Source of the DNA: Campylobacter mucosalis
GTDB lineage: Bacteria > Campylobacterota > Campylobacteria > Campylobacterales > Campylobacteraceae
DNA: 64,000 nt
Direction: 5' to 3'
Assembly: GCF_013372205.1 (NCBI RefSeq)
Contig: NZ_CP053831.1
Span: 1,116,001 to 1,180,000 of the forward strand
Below are positions 38,397 to 47,655 of this stretch, piece after piece. Within the stretch, counting starts at the first letter, position 1. The number at the start of each line of letters is the position of its first letter. The position numbers were made by a program, and so were the translations under genes. A model generated the notes under the pieces. The model had not been told where the DNA came from, searched no databases, and saw only the letters and a program-made list of their open reading frames with translations.

Positions 38397-38862
38397 AAAA
38401 TCCTTTCGCTACTGCAAATATTAAAGTTCCAACAGGCATAGCACTAACGCCTGTTAAAAATCCACCGATACTTAAAATTTCGTGCCTTAAAAGCACCAAA
38501 AACGAGATAAAAAGCAAAGCATAAGCCACCAATCTATACGGAAAAAACGCTGTGCCTATATTTATATTTTTTAAACCAGAAAGAAGCCCTTCGCGTTTTA
38601 ACCGCTCTTTTTCACTCTTTATACTAATCTCTTCATCTAAATCGTCATCTTCTTCGCTCTGCTTTATACTTTTTACAAATTCCTCGTCGCTAAGCTTTAC
38701 AAGAACGTTTCTTTCATAGCTTTTAAAACTAGCAAGAGCGATAAAAACTGAGCAAAAAAATGCCGTTACTGAGCTTATTAAAAATTTTATTCCAATAAAA
38801 TTTCCTATGCAAAAAAGCAAGATAAACATAATAAAATAAGCAACAAACAGCACTTTTGCCAC
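38383..38862 (-). CDS. Four-helix membrane protein, unknown function
   Basis: 159 residues with two hydrophobic segments at the N terminus (about 4-22 and 26-46), an acidic cytoplasmic stretch (KQSEEDDDLDEEISIKSEKE, about 66-85), and two further segments (about 110-125 and 135-155). GTG start overlapping the upstream stop by one base (TAGTG); the end overlaps the MFS gene by 14 bp. Family not recognised; it seems conserved next to hemL in Campylobacter. Confidence 0.7.
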   Translation of the reverse strand: MAKVLFVAYFIMFILLFCIGNFIGIKFLISSVTAFFCSVFIALASFKSYERNVLVKLSDEEFVKSIKQSEEDDDLDEEISIKSEKERLKREGLLSGLKNINIGTAFFPYRLVAYALLFISFLVLLRHEILSIGGFLTGVSAMPVGTLIFAVAKGFYGKH

Positions 38863-39137
38863 TATTTTTCACTCTCATCATCGTCAAAATTTGTTTGTTT
38901 GTATCTATTTTCGTCTTTAAGCTCATCAAGGCTTTTTATTTGGTGTTTATACGCCTTATAAACGTTTAGTACAGCAGCTGCTATACCTAAAGCTAGTCCA
39001 AAAAATATAAAGAAATTTAGCCCAGTAAGACTTTTAAGCCAAAAGCCAAGCCCAACGCCAATAGTAATAGCTACGACTATACTAATACCAAGACTTAAAT
39101 ACTCGGCGACATCTACTACATCTTTTATCTTAGCCAT
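38862..39137 (-). CDS. AtpZ/AtpI-like small membrane protein
   Basis: 91 residues with two membrane helices (about 10-32, [21 protein letters not shown], and 38-58, [20 protein letters not shown]). The pattern of a glycine-rich first helix, a short loop and a second helix followed by YKAYK fits the AtpZ/AtpI assembly-factor family, described in other bacteria as helping c-ring assembly of ATP synthase. Here it lies between hemL and an unknown membrane protein, away from any atp genes. Starts inside the end of hemL by 8 bp. Confidence 0.62.
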   Translation of the reverse strand: MAKIKDVVDVAEYLSLGISIVVAITIGVGLGFWLKSLTGLNFFIFFGLALGIAAAVLNVYKAYKHQIKSLDELKDENRYKQTNFDDDESEK

Positions 39138-40410
39138 TTTTAATCTCTAAAAACGCCTCTTTTGCCGCATTTATAGCAAAATCTATATCAACCTCGCTCA
39201 TAGCATCGCAAATAAAGCCTGTTTCAAACTGACTAGGTGCCAAATACACGCCTTTTTCTAGCATTTTTCTATGAAATTTCGCATAGAGTTTTGTATCACT
39301 TTTTAAGGCGTCATCATAGTTTTTAACTGGATTTTCATTAAAGAAAAAGCCAAACATAGAGCCTCTAACATCAGTTTGCAGTGCCACTCCTGCGTTATTT
39401 GCTGCATTTTTAAATCCGTCCACAAGCCTTTTGGCTAAATTTTCAAGCTTCTCATATAATTTAGGACTATTTTGTATCTTTGATAACGAGGCAATTCCCG
39501 CCGCCATCGCAACCGGGTTGCCACTTAACGTCCCTGCTTGATAGACTGCGCCATCTGGGCTAAGGCAGTCCATAATCTCCGCCCTGCCGCCAAACGCAGC
39601 CACTGGCATACCACCGCCTATAACCTTGCCAAACGTAATAAGATCGGCTTTTACGTCATAAAATGGCTTTGAGCCGTGTTTTGACGCACGAAATCCGCTC
39701 ATAACTTCATCAAGTATCAGCACTGCACCAAATTTATCGCAAAGCTCTCTAAGCTGTTTCAAAAATTTAGCATCACTTGGCACTAGTCCCATATTTCCAG
39801 CTATTGGCTCTATGATAACAGCACCGATTTGGTGATTTTTAAAGATATTTTCAACGCTTTTTATATCGTTATAAATTGCTAAATGAGTATTTTTAACCAC
39901 ATCATTTGGCACTCCAGCACTTGAAGCGTTGCCATAAGTAGTCGCGCCACTTCCCGCTTTAACCAAAAGAGCGTCAGAGTGTCCGTGATAGCAACCTTCA
40001 AATTTTATAAGACCATCTTTTTTAGCATATCCTCGTGCCACGCGAATTGCAGACATCGTGGCTTCAGTGCCTGAGCTAACAAAACGAATTTTCTCAATAT
40101 CATCAAATTCGCTCACTATCATACTTGCTAATTTTGTCTCATTTTCACAAGGAGCACCATAGCTTAAGCCGTTTTTTACAGCTTCAAATACGGAATTTTC
40201 TATATCCTTATCGCAATGACCAAATATGAGCGGTCCCCAGCTTTGTATAAAATCTAAATATCTATTGTCCTCGATATCATAGATATAAGCACCACTTGCA
40301 TTTTTTACTATAAATGGCTCTCCGCCAACGCTTCCAAATGCACGAACAGGCGAATCCACGCCACCTGGGATATATTTTTTAGCTAGTGCAAAAGCCTCTT
40401 TATTTGTCAT
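39130..40410 (-). CDS. hemL: Glutamate-1-semialdehyde 2,1-aminomutase
   Basis: PLP enzyme making 5-aminolevulinate in the C5 heme pathway. 426 residues. Motifs: [11 protein letters not shown] at the N terminus, [19 protein letters not shown] (PLP phosphate), [11 protein letters not shown], and the lysine site [19 protein letters not shown] (Lys about 266). The ATG overlaps the stop of the cytochrome gene (ATGA), linking heme synthesis to a heme protein. Confidence 0.97.
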   Translation of the reverse strand: MTNKEAFALAKKYIPGGVDSPVRAFGSVGGEPFIVKNASGAYIYDIEDNRYLDFIQSWGPLIFGHCDKDIENSVFEAVKNGLSYGAPCENETKLASMIVSEFDDIEKIRFVSSGTEATMSAIRVARGYAKKDGLIKFEGCYHGHSDALLVKAGSGATTYGNASSAGVPNDVVKNTHLAIYNDIKSVENIFKNHQIGAVIIEPIAGNMGLVPSDAKFLKQLRELCDKFGAVLILDEVMSGFRASKHGSKPFYDVKADLITFGKVIGGGMPVAAFGGRAEIMDCLSPDGAVYQAGTLSGNPVAMAAGIASLSKIQNSPKLYEKLENLAKRLVDGFKNAANNAGVALQTDVRGSMFGFFFNENPVKNYDDALKSDTKLYAKFHRKMLEKGVYLAPSQFETGFICDAMSEVDIDFAINAAKEAFLEIKNG

Positions 40411-40787
40411 TTTTTCTTCCCTTTTTTTAAATTTTCTTTTTTATCTTTTAAATTTTTAACATACTCATATATCAAACTCATCTCTTCATCGGTCAAAAAA
40501 TACGTAGGCATCACGCTTTTGGGATTTAGTATGGCATTTTTAAATTTATCAAATTCCAAGTCATTTATAGCAGGAGTCCTAAGCTCCTCTTGTGTTAGTT
40601 GCTTTGTCTTTTTATTAAAGTGTTTATATGTTGATATGAGTATACCTTCGCCGTATTTTCCGTGGCACTTATCACAGCCTATACCTCTTGGATTTGAGTA
40701 AAGCATACTGGCGTGTTCGCTCTTTGTGATAAAATCGGCACCAAAAAGACAAAAGCATAACAAAACAAGGCAAACAATATGACGCAT
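40407..40787 (-). CDS. Periplasmic monoheme c-type cytochrome
   Basis: 126 residues with a signal peptide ([17 protein letters not shown]) and one heme-attachment site, [13 protein letters not shown] (CXXCH at about residues 38-42). A methionine in [15 protein letters not shown] could be the sixth ligand (about Met96), as in class I cytochromes. The tail is very lysine-rich ([13 protein letters not shown]). It would accept or donate single electrons in the periplasm; partner unknown. First gene of the run through hemL. Confidence 0.85.
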   Translation of the reverse strand: MRHIVCLVLLCFCLFGADFITKSEHASMLYSNPRGIGCDKCHGKYGEGILISTYKHFNKKTKQLTQEELRTPAINDLEFDKFKNAILNPKSVMPTYFLTDEEMSLIYEYVKNLKDKKENLKKGKKK

Positions 40788-40823
40788 CTATCTCCATTTT
40801 TAAAACTTTAAATAAAATTTGGG

Positions 40824-40829
40824 TATGAT
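40824..40829 (+). promoter_or_regulatory. Putative -10 box for folD-lepB operon
   Basis: TATGAT after GGG, 41 bp before folD, in the 83-bp divergent gap. Confidence 0.4.
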
Positions 40830-40870
40830 ACTATTTTTGTATTTAAAATAGCTTTTAATAAGGAAATTTT

Positions 40871-41731
40871 ATGAAAATAATGGACGGAAAAAACCTTAGT
40901 GCCAAGGTAAAAGCACAAATCGCTTCTGATGTGGCAGAGCTTAAAAACTCAGGAGTAGAGCCTGGTCTTGCTGTAATCTTAGTGGGCGAAGATAAGGCTA
41001 GTAAAACCTACGTAAGCTCAAAAGAGAAAGCTTGTATGGCGGCTGGGATTAAATCAATAATGCATAGATTAAGCGAAAACACAAGCGAAAACGAGCTTTT
41101 AGCACTTATAAATATCCTAAATTTAGATGATAGCGTTGACGGAATTTTAGTTCAACTCCCGCTCCCTAAGCACATCGATACTAACAAAATTTTAAAAGCT
41201 ATACGACCAGAAAAAGACGTGGACGGATTTCACGCTGTAAATGTTGGAAATTTGGTTAGTGGTTTAGATAGTTTTGTGCCTTGCACACCGCTTGGGATAA
41301 TGGTAATGCTTAAAGAGTATGGCATAGATTTAAATGGTATAAATGCCGTAGTCATCGGACGAAGCAACATAGTTGGCAAGCCTATATCAAGCCTACTTTT
41401 AAACGCAAATGCAACCGTAACCATAACACACTCAAAAACTAAAAATTTAAAAGAAATTTGTGCTAGTGCCGACCTGCTTGTAGCAGCCATAGGAAAGCCA
41501 AATTTTGTCACAGCTGATATGGTAAAAAATGGTGCGATTGTGATTGATGTTGGCATAAATCGCCTTGATGATGGGCGTTTGGTTGGGGATGTGGATTTTA
41601 ACTCAGTCGCACCAAAATGCGAGTTTATCACACCTGTTCCAGGTGGAGTTGGTCCAATGACAATTGCAATGCTACTTTCAAACACACTTAAATCAGCAAA
41701 ACAACGAGCTTTAAAGGGTGTCAATTTATGA
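40871..41731 (+). CDS. folD: Bifunctional methylene-THF dehydrogenase/cyclohydrolase
   Basis: Interconverts 5,10-methylene- and 10-formyl-tetrahydrofolate, cytoplasmic. 286 residues: VGEDKASKTYVSSKEKAC (catalytic Lys and Tyr, about 38-55), DGILVQLPLPKHID, RPEKDVDGFHAVNVG, the NADP motif VVIGRSNIVGKPIS and PVPGGVGPMTIAML. All family signatures are intact. The stop overlaps lepB (ATGA). Confidence 0.97.
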   Translation: MKIMDGKNLSAKVKAQIASDVAELKNSGVEPGLAVILVGEDKASKTYVSSKEKACMAAGIKSIMHRLSENTSENELLALINILNLDDSVDGILVQLPLPKHIDTNKILKAIRPEKDVDGFHAVNVGNLVSGLDSFVPCTPLGIMVMLKEYGIDLNGINAVVIGRSNIVGKPISSLLLNANATVTITHSKTKNLKEICASADLLVAAIGKPNFVTADMVKNGAIVIDVGINRLDDGRLVGDVDFNSVAPKCEFITPVPGGVGPMTIAMLLSNTLKSAKQRALKGVNL

Positions 41732-42588
41732 AAAATTTTCTAAAAAAGGCATACGAATTTTCTAGCTCTTGGACTGGCACGATTATAATAGTCGCACTTG
41801 TTATATTTTTTATCGCTCAAGCGTTTGTAATCCCGTCAGGTTCGATGAAAAACACACTTTTAGTAGGCGATCATCTATTTGTTAAAAAATTTAGCTATGG
41901 GATACCAACTCCTAGAATTCCCTGGCTTGAGATTAGGGTTTTACCAGACTTTAATGGCAACGACCATTTAATTACTGGCGACGCTCCAAAACGCGATGAT
42001 ATCGTGGTTTTTCGCAGTAAAGAAGATGATAAAATTCACTACGTAAAACGCCTTTTTGCCGTTGGTAAAGATGAGATTATTTTTAGCGAAAAGCAGACAT
42101 TTTTAAGACCTCACGAGGGTGATGAATTTATAAAATCAAACTATAAACAAGAGGACTTAATCACCATAAACGGCAGACTTTTTGTGCGTGAGCCATATAA
42201 ACACAAGGGCATACACTACGATAAAAACGTAAATATGTTTGACATAATGGTCTATGCCTTAAATAGCGGAAAACTAGCGATGAAACCAGTGCTAGTGCCT
42301 GAAATTTCGCCAAATCAAAACTACCCTTTTAACGCATTTTATTTTAAAGTGCCAAAAGATGAGTTTTTTATGATGGGAGATAACAGAGATCACTCAAATG
42401 ACAGCAGATTTTGGGGCTCTATAACTTACACAAACGTGGTTGGTAAGCCGTGGTTTATATACTTTAGCTGGGATAAAGATTACAAAATACGCTGGGAGCG
42501 TATCGGCAGAAGCATACAGAGTGTGCAAGATAGCGAAAATTTAGTAGATATGGCGATAAAAGAGGATGAGATAGATGGAATTTACTAA
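41728..42588 (+). CDS. lepB: Signal peptidase I
   Basis: Removes Sec signal peptides on the outer face of the inner membrane. 286 residues. One N-terminal membrane helix (about 14-33), catalytic Ser in FVIPSGSMKNTLLVGD (about Ser38), catalytic Lys in HYVKRLFAVGKD (about Lys110), and the box E segment FMMGDNRDHSNDSRFWG. Length is within the proteobacterial range. Overlaps folD upstream and the site-2 protease downstream (14 bp). Confidence 0.96.
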   Translation: MKNFLKKAYEFSSSWTGTIIIVALVIFFIAQAFVIPSGSMKNTLLVGDHLFVKKFSYGIPTPRIPWLEIRVLPDFNGNDHLITGDAPKRDDIVVFRSKEDDKIHYVKRLFAVGKDEIIFSEKQTFLRPHEGDEFIKSNYKQEDLITINGRLFVREPYKHKGIHYDKNVNMFDIMVYALNSGKLAMKPVLVPEISPNQNYPFNAFYFKVPKDEFFMMGDNRDHSNDSRFWGSITYTNVVGKPWFIYFSWDKDYKIRWERIGRSIQSVQDSENLVDMAIKEDEIDGIY

Positions 42589-43219
42589 TATCGCCCAGCA
42601 GATAGTACCGCTTGTTTTAGCCCTTGTTATCGCTATTGTAGGGCACGAGATAATGCACGGCTGGGTTGCTTATAAATTTGGCGATCACACGGCAAAAAAC
42701 CAAAATCGCCTAAGCATAAACCCTATCCGTCACATCGATCCTATCGGCACAATACTAGTTCCTGCTGTTTTATATTTTAGTAGTGGACTTTTGTTTGGCT
42801 GGGCTAAACCAGTGCCTGTAAATATGAGTGTAGTTATCAGAAACGGCGGATACAAGGCTGGAATTTTTGTCGCCCTTGCTGGGATTTTTTATAACATTTT
42901 TTTAGCCATTTTTTCTATTTTTATTCTTTTGCATTTTGGCGAAAACTTTAGCGAGATTGTGGTTAAATTTTTCTTTATTTTATTTAGCACAAACCTATTT
43001 CTTGGACTTTTTAACCTCTACCCCATACCACCACTTGATGGCTCAAAAGCACTAATTTACGTGCTTTTATCACTTGGATTTAAAGACTTGGCAAATAAAA
43101 TTTACAGCCTTGAACGCTACGGTATGATAATACTAATCGTGATTTTAATAAGTCCGCTCTCAAGCTACTTTTTTATGCCAATTAGATATGTGTTTAAGAT
43201 GTTTGTTGGTATAATTTAA
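42575..43219 (+). CDS. Site-2 protease-family (M50) membrane metalloprotease
   Basis: 214 residues, about five membrane helices. The zinc motif is GHEIMHGW (HEXXH, about residues 24-28) in the first membrane segment, and the third ligand lies in NLYPIPPLDGSKAL (about 148-161). No PDZ domain; this is the short SREBP-type group with broad, mostly unknown substrates. Coupled to lepB by a 14-bp overlap, so two membrane proteases are made together. Confidence 0.9.
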   Translation: MEFTNIAQQIVPLVLALVIAIVGHEIMHGWVAYKFGDHTAKNQNRLSINPIRHIDPIGTILVPAVLYFSSGLLFGWAKPVPVNMSVVIRNGGYKAGIFVALAGIFYNIFLAIFSIFILLHFGENFSEIVVKFFFILFSTNLFLGLFNLYPIPPLDGSKALIYVLLSLGFKDLANKIYSLERYGMIILIVILISPLSSYFFMPIRYVFKMFVGII

Positions 43220-43235
43220 GCTTTTAAGGATTTTT

Positions 43236-43676
43236 ATGAAAGTAGATAAAATTTTTATAGCTTCAGATCACGCAGGTTTTGAGGTAAAAGAGCAGATAAA
43301 AGAGCTTTTAATGGGCAAATTTCAGGTAGTTGATTTGGGTTGCGATAGTAAAGATATTAGCGTTGATTATCCTGATTTTTCACACAAAATGGCTCAAAAT
43401 TTGCAAAAAGATGATGATTTTGGAATTTTAATCTGTGGCACTGGAATTGGAATTTCAATCGCTGCAAACCGCCACAAAAACGTGCGTTGTGCGTTGTGTC
43501 ACGATGTCAGCACAGCAAAACTATCAAGGGAGCACAATAATGCAAACGTAATCGCATTTGGTGCTAGAGTTGTTGGGCTTAGCGTTATTATTGATATGCT
43601 AGACGCTTTTTTCAATACGCAATTTGCTGGTGGCAGACACCAAAACAGAGTAGAAAAAATAAATTTCGGAGACTAA
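43236..43676 (+). CDS. rpiB: Ribose-5-phosphate isomerase B
   Basis: Interconverts ribose- and ribulose-5-phosphate. 146 residues: IASDHAGFEVKEQIKE (about 8-23), the active-site ICGTGIGISIAANR with the conserved Cys (about 66-79), CALCHDVSTAKLSREHNNANV and FAGGRHQNRVEKI. First of the group rpiB, coiled-coil protein, apt, dedA that I recall in the same order in C. jejuni. Confidence 0.96.
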   Translation: MKVDKIFIASDHAGFEVKEQIKELLMGKFQVVDLGCDSKDISVDYPDFSHKMAQNLQKDDDFGILICGTGIGISIAANRHKNVRCALCHDVSTAKLSREHNNANVIAFGARVVGLSVIIDMLDAFFNTQFAGGRHQNRVEKINFGD

Positions 43677-43678
43677 AA

Positions 43679-44011
43679 ATGATAACGGAATGGCTTTTTA
43701 CAACAGCCCTTGTCTGTATATGCATCTATCTTGTCGTTATGGTATTTTACTTTAAAACTCTACTTAAAAAAGAGAGAACGACAAAAGATTTTATGAAAAA
43801 CAACCTTCAAGATACCGAGATAGTCATAAGAAAACTCCAGATTCAGCTTCAAAGAAGTCTTGGCAATATTGATATTTTAACGGACGAGCTAAATAAGAGT
43901 AAGAACGACGTAACGTCGCTTCGAACTAGAAACTCTCAATATCGATTAGAAAACGATAAGCTTCGCGGTCGTATCCGTGAGCTTGAAGGCAAAATCGAAG
44001 CTCTATTATAA
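43679..44011 (+). CDS. Membrane-anchored coiled-coil protein, unknown function
   Basis: 110 residues. N-terminal membrane helix (about 5-27, [20 protein letters not shown]), then one long charged helix to the end with heptad-like spacing: [22 protein letters not shown] and [20 protein letters not shown]. Probably a dimeric coiled coil in the cytoplasm. Starts 3 bp after rpiB; apt follows at 11 bp. Family not recognised. Confidence 0.75.
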   Translation: MITEWLFTTALVCICIYLVVMVFYFKTLLKKERTTKDFMKNNLQDTEIVIRKLQIQLQRSLGNIDILTDELNKSKNDVTSLRTRNSQYRLENDKLRGRIRELEGKIEALL

Positions 44012-44021
44012 AAGGACAAAG

Positions 44022-44570
44022 ATGAAAATTTTAAACGAACAGGATAAAAAATACCTACTAGACTCTATCCGTGCGATAAATGATTTCCCAAAACCCGGCA
44101 TTGTGTTTCGCGACATTACGACACTTCTAAACGACCAAAAAGCGTTTTCATTTTTAATGCAACACTTAACAGAGCGTTATAGAGACTACAATCTTGATTT
44201 TATAGTAGGCATAGAAAGCCGTGGTTTTATCTTTGGTGCAGCACTTGCCTCGTGCCTTGGCATAGGTTTTGTGCCAATTAGAAAGCCAAAAAAGCTACCT
44301 TATATAACAATTTCACAAAAATACACACTAGAATACGGCGTAGATGAAGTTCAAATGCACATTGACGCATTTAGGGATAAAAAGAACGCAAAAGTGCTTT
44401 TAATAGACGATCTCATCGCAACAGGCGGAACAGCAAAAGCCTCCATAGAGCTTATACGCCAAACAAAAGCAGAGTGTGTTGAAGCTTGTTTTTTGATAAA
44501 TTTAGTTGAGCTAAACGGCTCTAGAGAGATAGAAAAGCTAACAAAAGTATATAGTGTTTTAGAGGTTTAA
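44022..44570 (+). CDS. apt: Adenine phosphoribosyltransferase
   Basis: Salvages adenine to AMP with PRPP. 182 residues: [33 protein letters not shown], the PRPP motif [16 protein letters not shown] (about 123-138). An upstream in-frame ATG at 43977 exists inside the previous gene, but the ATG at 44022 has AAAGGA at the right distance and matches the usual length of about 180. Coupled to dedA, which starts immediately after the stop. Confidence 0.96.
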   Translation: MKILNEQDKKYLLDSIRAINDFPKPGIVFRDITTLLNDQKAFSFLMQHLTERYRDYNLDFIVGIESRGFIFGAALASCLGIGFVPIRKPKKLPYITISQKYTLEYGVDEVQMHIDAFRDKKNAKVLLIDDLIATGGTAKASIELIRQTKAECVEACFLINLVELNGSREIEKLTKVYSVLEV

Positions 44571-45167
44571 ATGGAAGCATTTTTTATTGAACTTTTAAAA
44601 GAGTATGGCTATATAATTTTATTTATTTGGTGTATGCTTGAGGGTGAAATGGCACTTATTATGGCTGGAATTTTAGCCCACACAACACATATGAACGTAG
44701 CACTTGCCATATTTATAGCTGGACTTGGCGGATTTGCTGGAGATCAGGTCTATTTTTATATCGGTCGCTACAACAAAAAATACATAACAAAAAAGCTACA
44801 CACACAAAGGCGGAAATTTGCCATAGCACACCTTTTAATGAAAAAATACGGCTCTCCAATAATCTTTATCCAACGCTATCTTTACGGGCTTAGAACGATT
44901 TTACCTATTAGCATAGGACTTACTCGCTACGACGCTAAAAAATTTGCACTTATAAACCTAATATCAGCGTGGGCATGGGCAGCGATTACGATAATTCCAG
45001 CCTATATCTTAGGCGAACATATCTTAACACTTCTAGCAAAAGCAAAAGAGCACTGGTACGTGGCCATACCAATTGCTGTATGCTTCCTTGGTAGTGTTAT
45101 ATATGCGTTTAAGCGTTTTGAAAATAACGTCCTAAACAAGAAAAAAGATATTAGGAAAAAATCATAA
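44571..45167 (+). CDS. DedA-family membrane protein
   Basis: 198 residues with about five hydrophobic segments. Conserved DedA features: a GLGGFAGDQVYFYIGR segment (about 48-64, acidic residue in the membrane) and the FIQRYLYGLRTILPISIGL segment (F-X-R-X2-YG-R-X3-P, about 98-117). The family includes proposed undecaprenyl-phosphate or lipid flippases and affects envelope homeostasis. Starts one base after apt; the tail is basic (KKKDIRKKS). Confidence 0.92.
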   Translation: MEAFFIELLKEYGYIILFIWCMLEGEMALIMAGILAHTTHMNVALAIFIAGLGGFAGDQVYFYIGRYNKKYITKKLHTQRRKFAIAHLLMKKYGSPIIFIQRYLYGLRTILPISIGLTRYDAKKFALINLISAWAWAAITIIPAYILGEHILTLLAKAKEHWYVAIPIAVCFLGSVIYAFKRFENNVLNKKKDIRKKS

Positions 45168-45169
45168 GT

Positions 45170-45664
45170 ATGAAAAAGGCAGCGTTAATCACAGGCGCTT
45201 TTGGTGGCATAGGAGCCGCCCTAACTGAGTTCTGCCATATTTTTGGCAACGAAATGATAAAAAATGGTAGCGGTAAAATTTTAAACGTTTCATCAATGGC
45301 AAGTTTTATGCCAGGTCCTTTTTTAGCCGTTTATTACGCTACAAAAGCCTACGTGACTTCGTTTTCACAAGCACTTTTTGAGGAGCTAAAAGATAAAAAT
45401 GTAAGCGTTAGTGTGCTTTGTCCGGGTGCTGTTAAAACCGGTTTTGTTAAAAATGGCAATTTAAAAGGAGTTAAAGCGTGGGCTTTTGCAAAAGACGCAT
45501 ACTCTGTTGCACTCTGCGGATATAATGCAATGCAAAAAGGCGATTTAATCGCATTTAATCAAGGTGAGTTAAAATTTGCAAGTGATTTTATCTTGCCATT
45601 TTTGCCAAGAAAAACGATACTAAAAATTTCAAGAAAGGTAATGGAGAAAAAAAGTGAATTTTAA
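45170..45664 (+). pseudogene. Short-chain dehydrogenase with large in-frame internal deletion
   Basis: 164 residues against about 250-260 for the family. The N terminus has the nucleotide motif ALITGAFGGIGAALTE (about 5-20), but the next residues, FCHIFGNEMIKNGSGKILNV, belong after helix alpha-E just before the catalytic strand. The NNAG region and helices B-E, roughly 85-95 residues, are missing. The catalytic Ser (SSMASFMPG) and YYATKAY (YXXXK) remain. Without most of the Rossmann half it should not bind NAD(P) or catalyse. The reading frame, ribosome-binding site and overlap with pepA are intact, so it may still be translated. Confidence 0.75.
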
Positions 45665-47108
45665 AATAGAAAACAAACCTATTGATAAAATCAAGGCTGA
45701 TGTTAGCCTTGTTTTTGTGGTAAATAAAAACCTAAAACATAAATTTATAAAGGACGATAAAGCCTTTAAATTTCTAGGTTTTGATGGTTCTGGGACGTGC
45801 TTTATTCAAGAGAGTAAGACGCTTTATGTGGGAATTTCTAAACTTGATTTTGAAGCATTAAGAGTTGGTTGTGCCAAGGCTTACGAAGTGGTTAAAAACT
45901 ACGAAGTTAAGAGTTTAAAAATGGCGATTTACTTTGCTGGGTGTGCTAAAATGAGCCTTCAAGCCGCTGTTGAGGGCTTTATTTTAGGCTCTTATGAGTT
46001 TGATAAATACAAGGAGAAAAAGAAAAGTCAAAAGCTAGAAAGTGTGATATTTTCAACCGATGAATTTAATGGACAGAGCGTGGATTTAGAAAAAGCTAAT
46101 ATCGGCATAAAAAATGGGCAAATCATCGCAAACGCTACAAATTTCACAAAAGATATCGTAAATGAGACGCCTGAAATTTACACTCCAGCTAAAATGGCAA
46201 ATGAGGCGACAGAGCTTGCAAAAAGCCTAAAAAACGTAACTTGCAAGGTTTATGATGAGAAATTTTTAGAAAAAGAAAATATGAACGCATTTTTAGCGGT
46301 AAATCGTGCAAGTGTGCATAAACCGCGATTAATTCATCTCATTTACAAGCCAAAAAATGCCAAAAAACGCATTATTTTTGTCGGCAAGGGGCTAACTTAC
46401 GATAGTGGCGGACTTAGCCTAAAACCAGCTGATTATATGGTAACGATGAAAGCTGATAAAAGCGGAGCTGCTGCTGCACTTGGCATTATAAAGGGCGTTA
46501 GCGAACTTGAAATGCCGTTTGAAATTCACGCAATTTTGGGTGCTACTGAAAATATGATAGGTGGTAACGCATATAAGCCTGATGACGTGCTAATCTCACG
46601 AAGCGGTGTAACGATAGAGGTTAGAAACACGGACGCCGAAGGGCGTTTGGTCTTGGCTGACTGCCTAAGCTATGCACAGGATTTTAAGCCAGATATTTTA
46701 ATAGATATGGCGACCCTAACTGGTGCTTGTGTGGTGGGCGTTGGCGAATATACGAGCGGTTTAATGGGTAGTAACGAGGATTTAAAAGAGGATTTTCGTA
46801 AAAAAATAGCACAAAGTGGCGAACTAACGACAATCTTGCATTTTAACGACCATTTAAAAGAACTGATAAAAAGCCAAATAGCTGACGTTAGCAACGTATC
46901 TAGCTCACGCTATGGTGGTGCGATAACGGCTGGACTTTTTCTTGATAAATTTATAAAAGATGAGTATAAAGATAAGTGGATGCACCAAGATATCGCGGGT
47001 CCTGCTTACGTGCAAAAGGCGTGGGGGTATAATCAATATGGCGCAAGTGGGGCGGGAGTTAGGATGAATTTATACTACTTAAACGAACTTGCTAGGGATT
47101 TAAAATAG
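45654..47108 (+). CDS. pepA: Leucyl aminopeptidase, M17 family
   Basis: 484 residues. The M17 signature NTDAEGRLVLADCL is at about 327-340, the metal-binding GLTYDSGGLSLKP at about 249-261 (Lys/Asp ligands), and TLTGACVVGVG. Bimetallic cytoplasmic aminopeptidase, hexameric in homologues. The start is GTG with GGAG 8 nt upstream, overlapping the truncated SDR by 11 bp. The N-terminal domain (about 1-150) is divergent, as usual for M17. Confidence 0.95.
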   Translation: MNFKIENKPIDKIKADVSLVFVVNKNLKHKFIKDDKAFKFLGFDGSGTCFIQESKTLYVGISKLDFEALRVGCAKAYEVVKNYEVKSLKMAIYFAGCAKMSLQAAVEGFILGSYEFDKYKEKKKSQKLESVIFSTDEFNGQSVDLEKANIGIKNGQIIANATNFTKDIVNETPEIYTPAKMANEATELAKSLKNVTCKVYDEKFLEKENMNAFLAVNRASVHKPRLIHLIYKPKNAKKRIIFVGKGLTYDSGGLSLKPADYMVTMKADKSGAAAALGIIKGVSELEMPFEIHAILGATENMIGGNAYKPDDVLISRSGVTIEVRNTDAEGRLVLADCLSYAQDFKPDILIDMATLTGACVVGVGEYTSGLMGSNEDLKEDFRKKIAQSGELTTILHFNDHLKELIKSQIADVSNVSSSRYGGAITAGLFLDKFIKDEYKDKWMHQDIAGPAYVQKAWGYNQYGASGAGVRMNLYYLNELARDLK

Positions 47109-47154
47109 ACCTGCTCGTCTTGCTTTAAGTAAGGAGTTAGAAAAAATAGCCTGT

Positions 47155-47629
47155 TTGTATCGCTTCGCTATGCTTTGTTAAACTTACCTTTTAAATGCTC
47201 ACGACCCATTCGGTCGCTCCGCTTTAAAAGGCTCGTCCGCCTCGCCTAGCTGTGCGATACTGTACGAATTTACGTTCTTTAAAGAGTGCAAATTTTAGTA
47301 AAAATATAATGTAAATCGCAAAAATTTATAAGCGGTTTGCATAAAATGCTATTTTTAGCAAAAAATATGAAAATTTTAAAACGCAAAGTGATGTGAGGTT
47401 TAGGCGAGGCGTAAATAAAAAAGCAAACGGAGCGACCTTGTCGGTCGTGAGTATTGGTTTTTTAGTTACAACAAAGCATAAACACTTAGCACAAGCGGTT
47501 AAAAATAAAGTATAAAATGCGAAGCATCGTATAGCATAGCGAGGCGAATTTAAAATTTCAAGCGGAGCATACACGTAGTATGTGAGCATTGAAATTTTAA
47601 ATTCAACAAAGCTAGGCGAAGCGATACAA
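47155..47629. repeat. 475-bp element bounded by 25-bp imperfect inverted repeats, with inner 51-bp inverted repeat
   Basis: The ends 47155-47179 and 47605-47629 are inverted copies, matching at 22 of 25 positions. Inside, 47198-47248 and 47401-47451 form a second inverted pair, matching in blocks TAGGCGAGGCG, CGGAGCGACC and GGTCGTGAG. No transposase gene and no obvious target duplication. The element could be a MITE-like remnant or encode a structured RNA. Confidence 0.65.
47546..47604. repeat. Long perfect-stem hairpin
   Basis: GAATTTAAAATTTCA (47546-47560) and TGAAATTTTAAATTC (47590-47604) are perfect 15-bp inverted repeats. The 29-nt loop contains a second palindrome, CATAC-acgta-GTATG (47568-47582). 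No T run follows, so it is not a standard terminator. Confidence 0.8.
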
Positions 47630-47655
47630 GCACATAAAAATAATAAAGGATAATT

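Larger units (their letters stand above)
47109..47655. other. 547-bp intergenic region with no gene
   Basis: No credible coding frame: the longest open frame, on the minus strand, has no family features or ribosome-binding site. The region is built from repeated short words (variants of GCGAAGCGATAC, TAGGCGAGGCG, CGGAGCGACC, AACAAAGC) arranged as nested inverted repeats, listed separately. A TATAAT at 47305-47310 could be a promoter. ychF has its own AAAGGA ribosome-binding site at the right edge. Confidence 0.8.

Noticed and set aside
41230-41724. 164-residue minus-strand open frame
   Set aside because: Entirely antisense to folD, whose family motifs are all intact.
47326-47589. 87-residue minus-strand open frame between pepA and ychF
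   Set aside because: It spans the inverted-repeat element, has no ribosome-binding site or family feature, and is broken up by the repeats.
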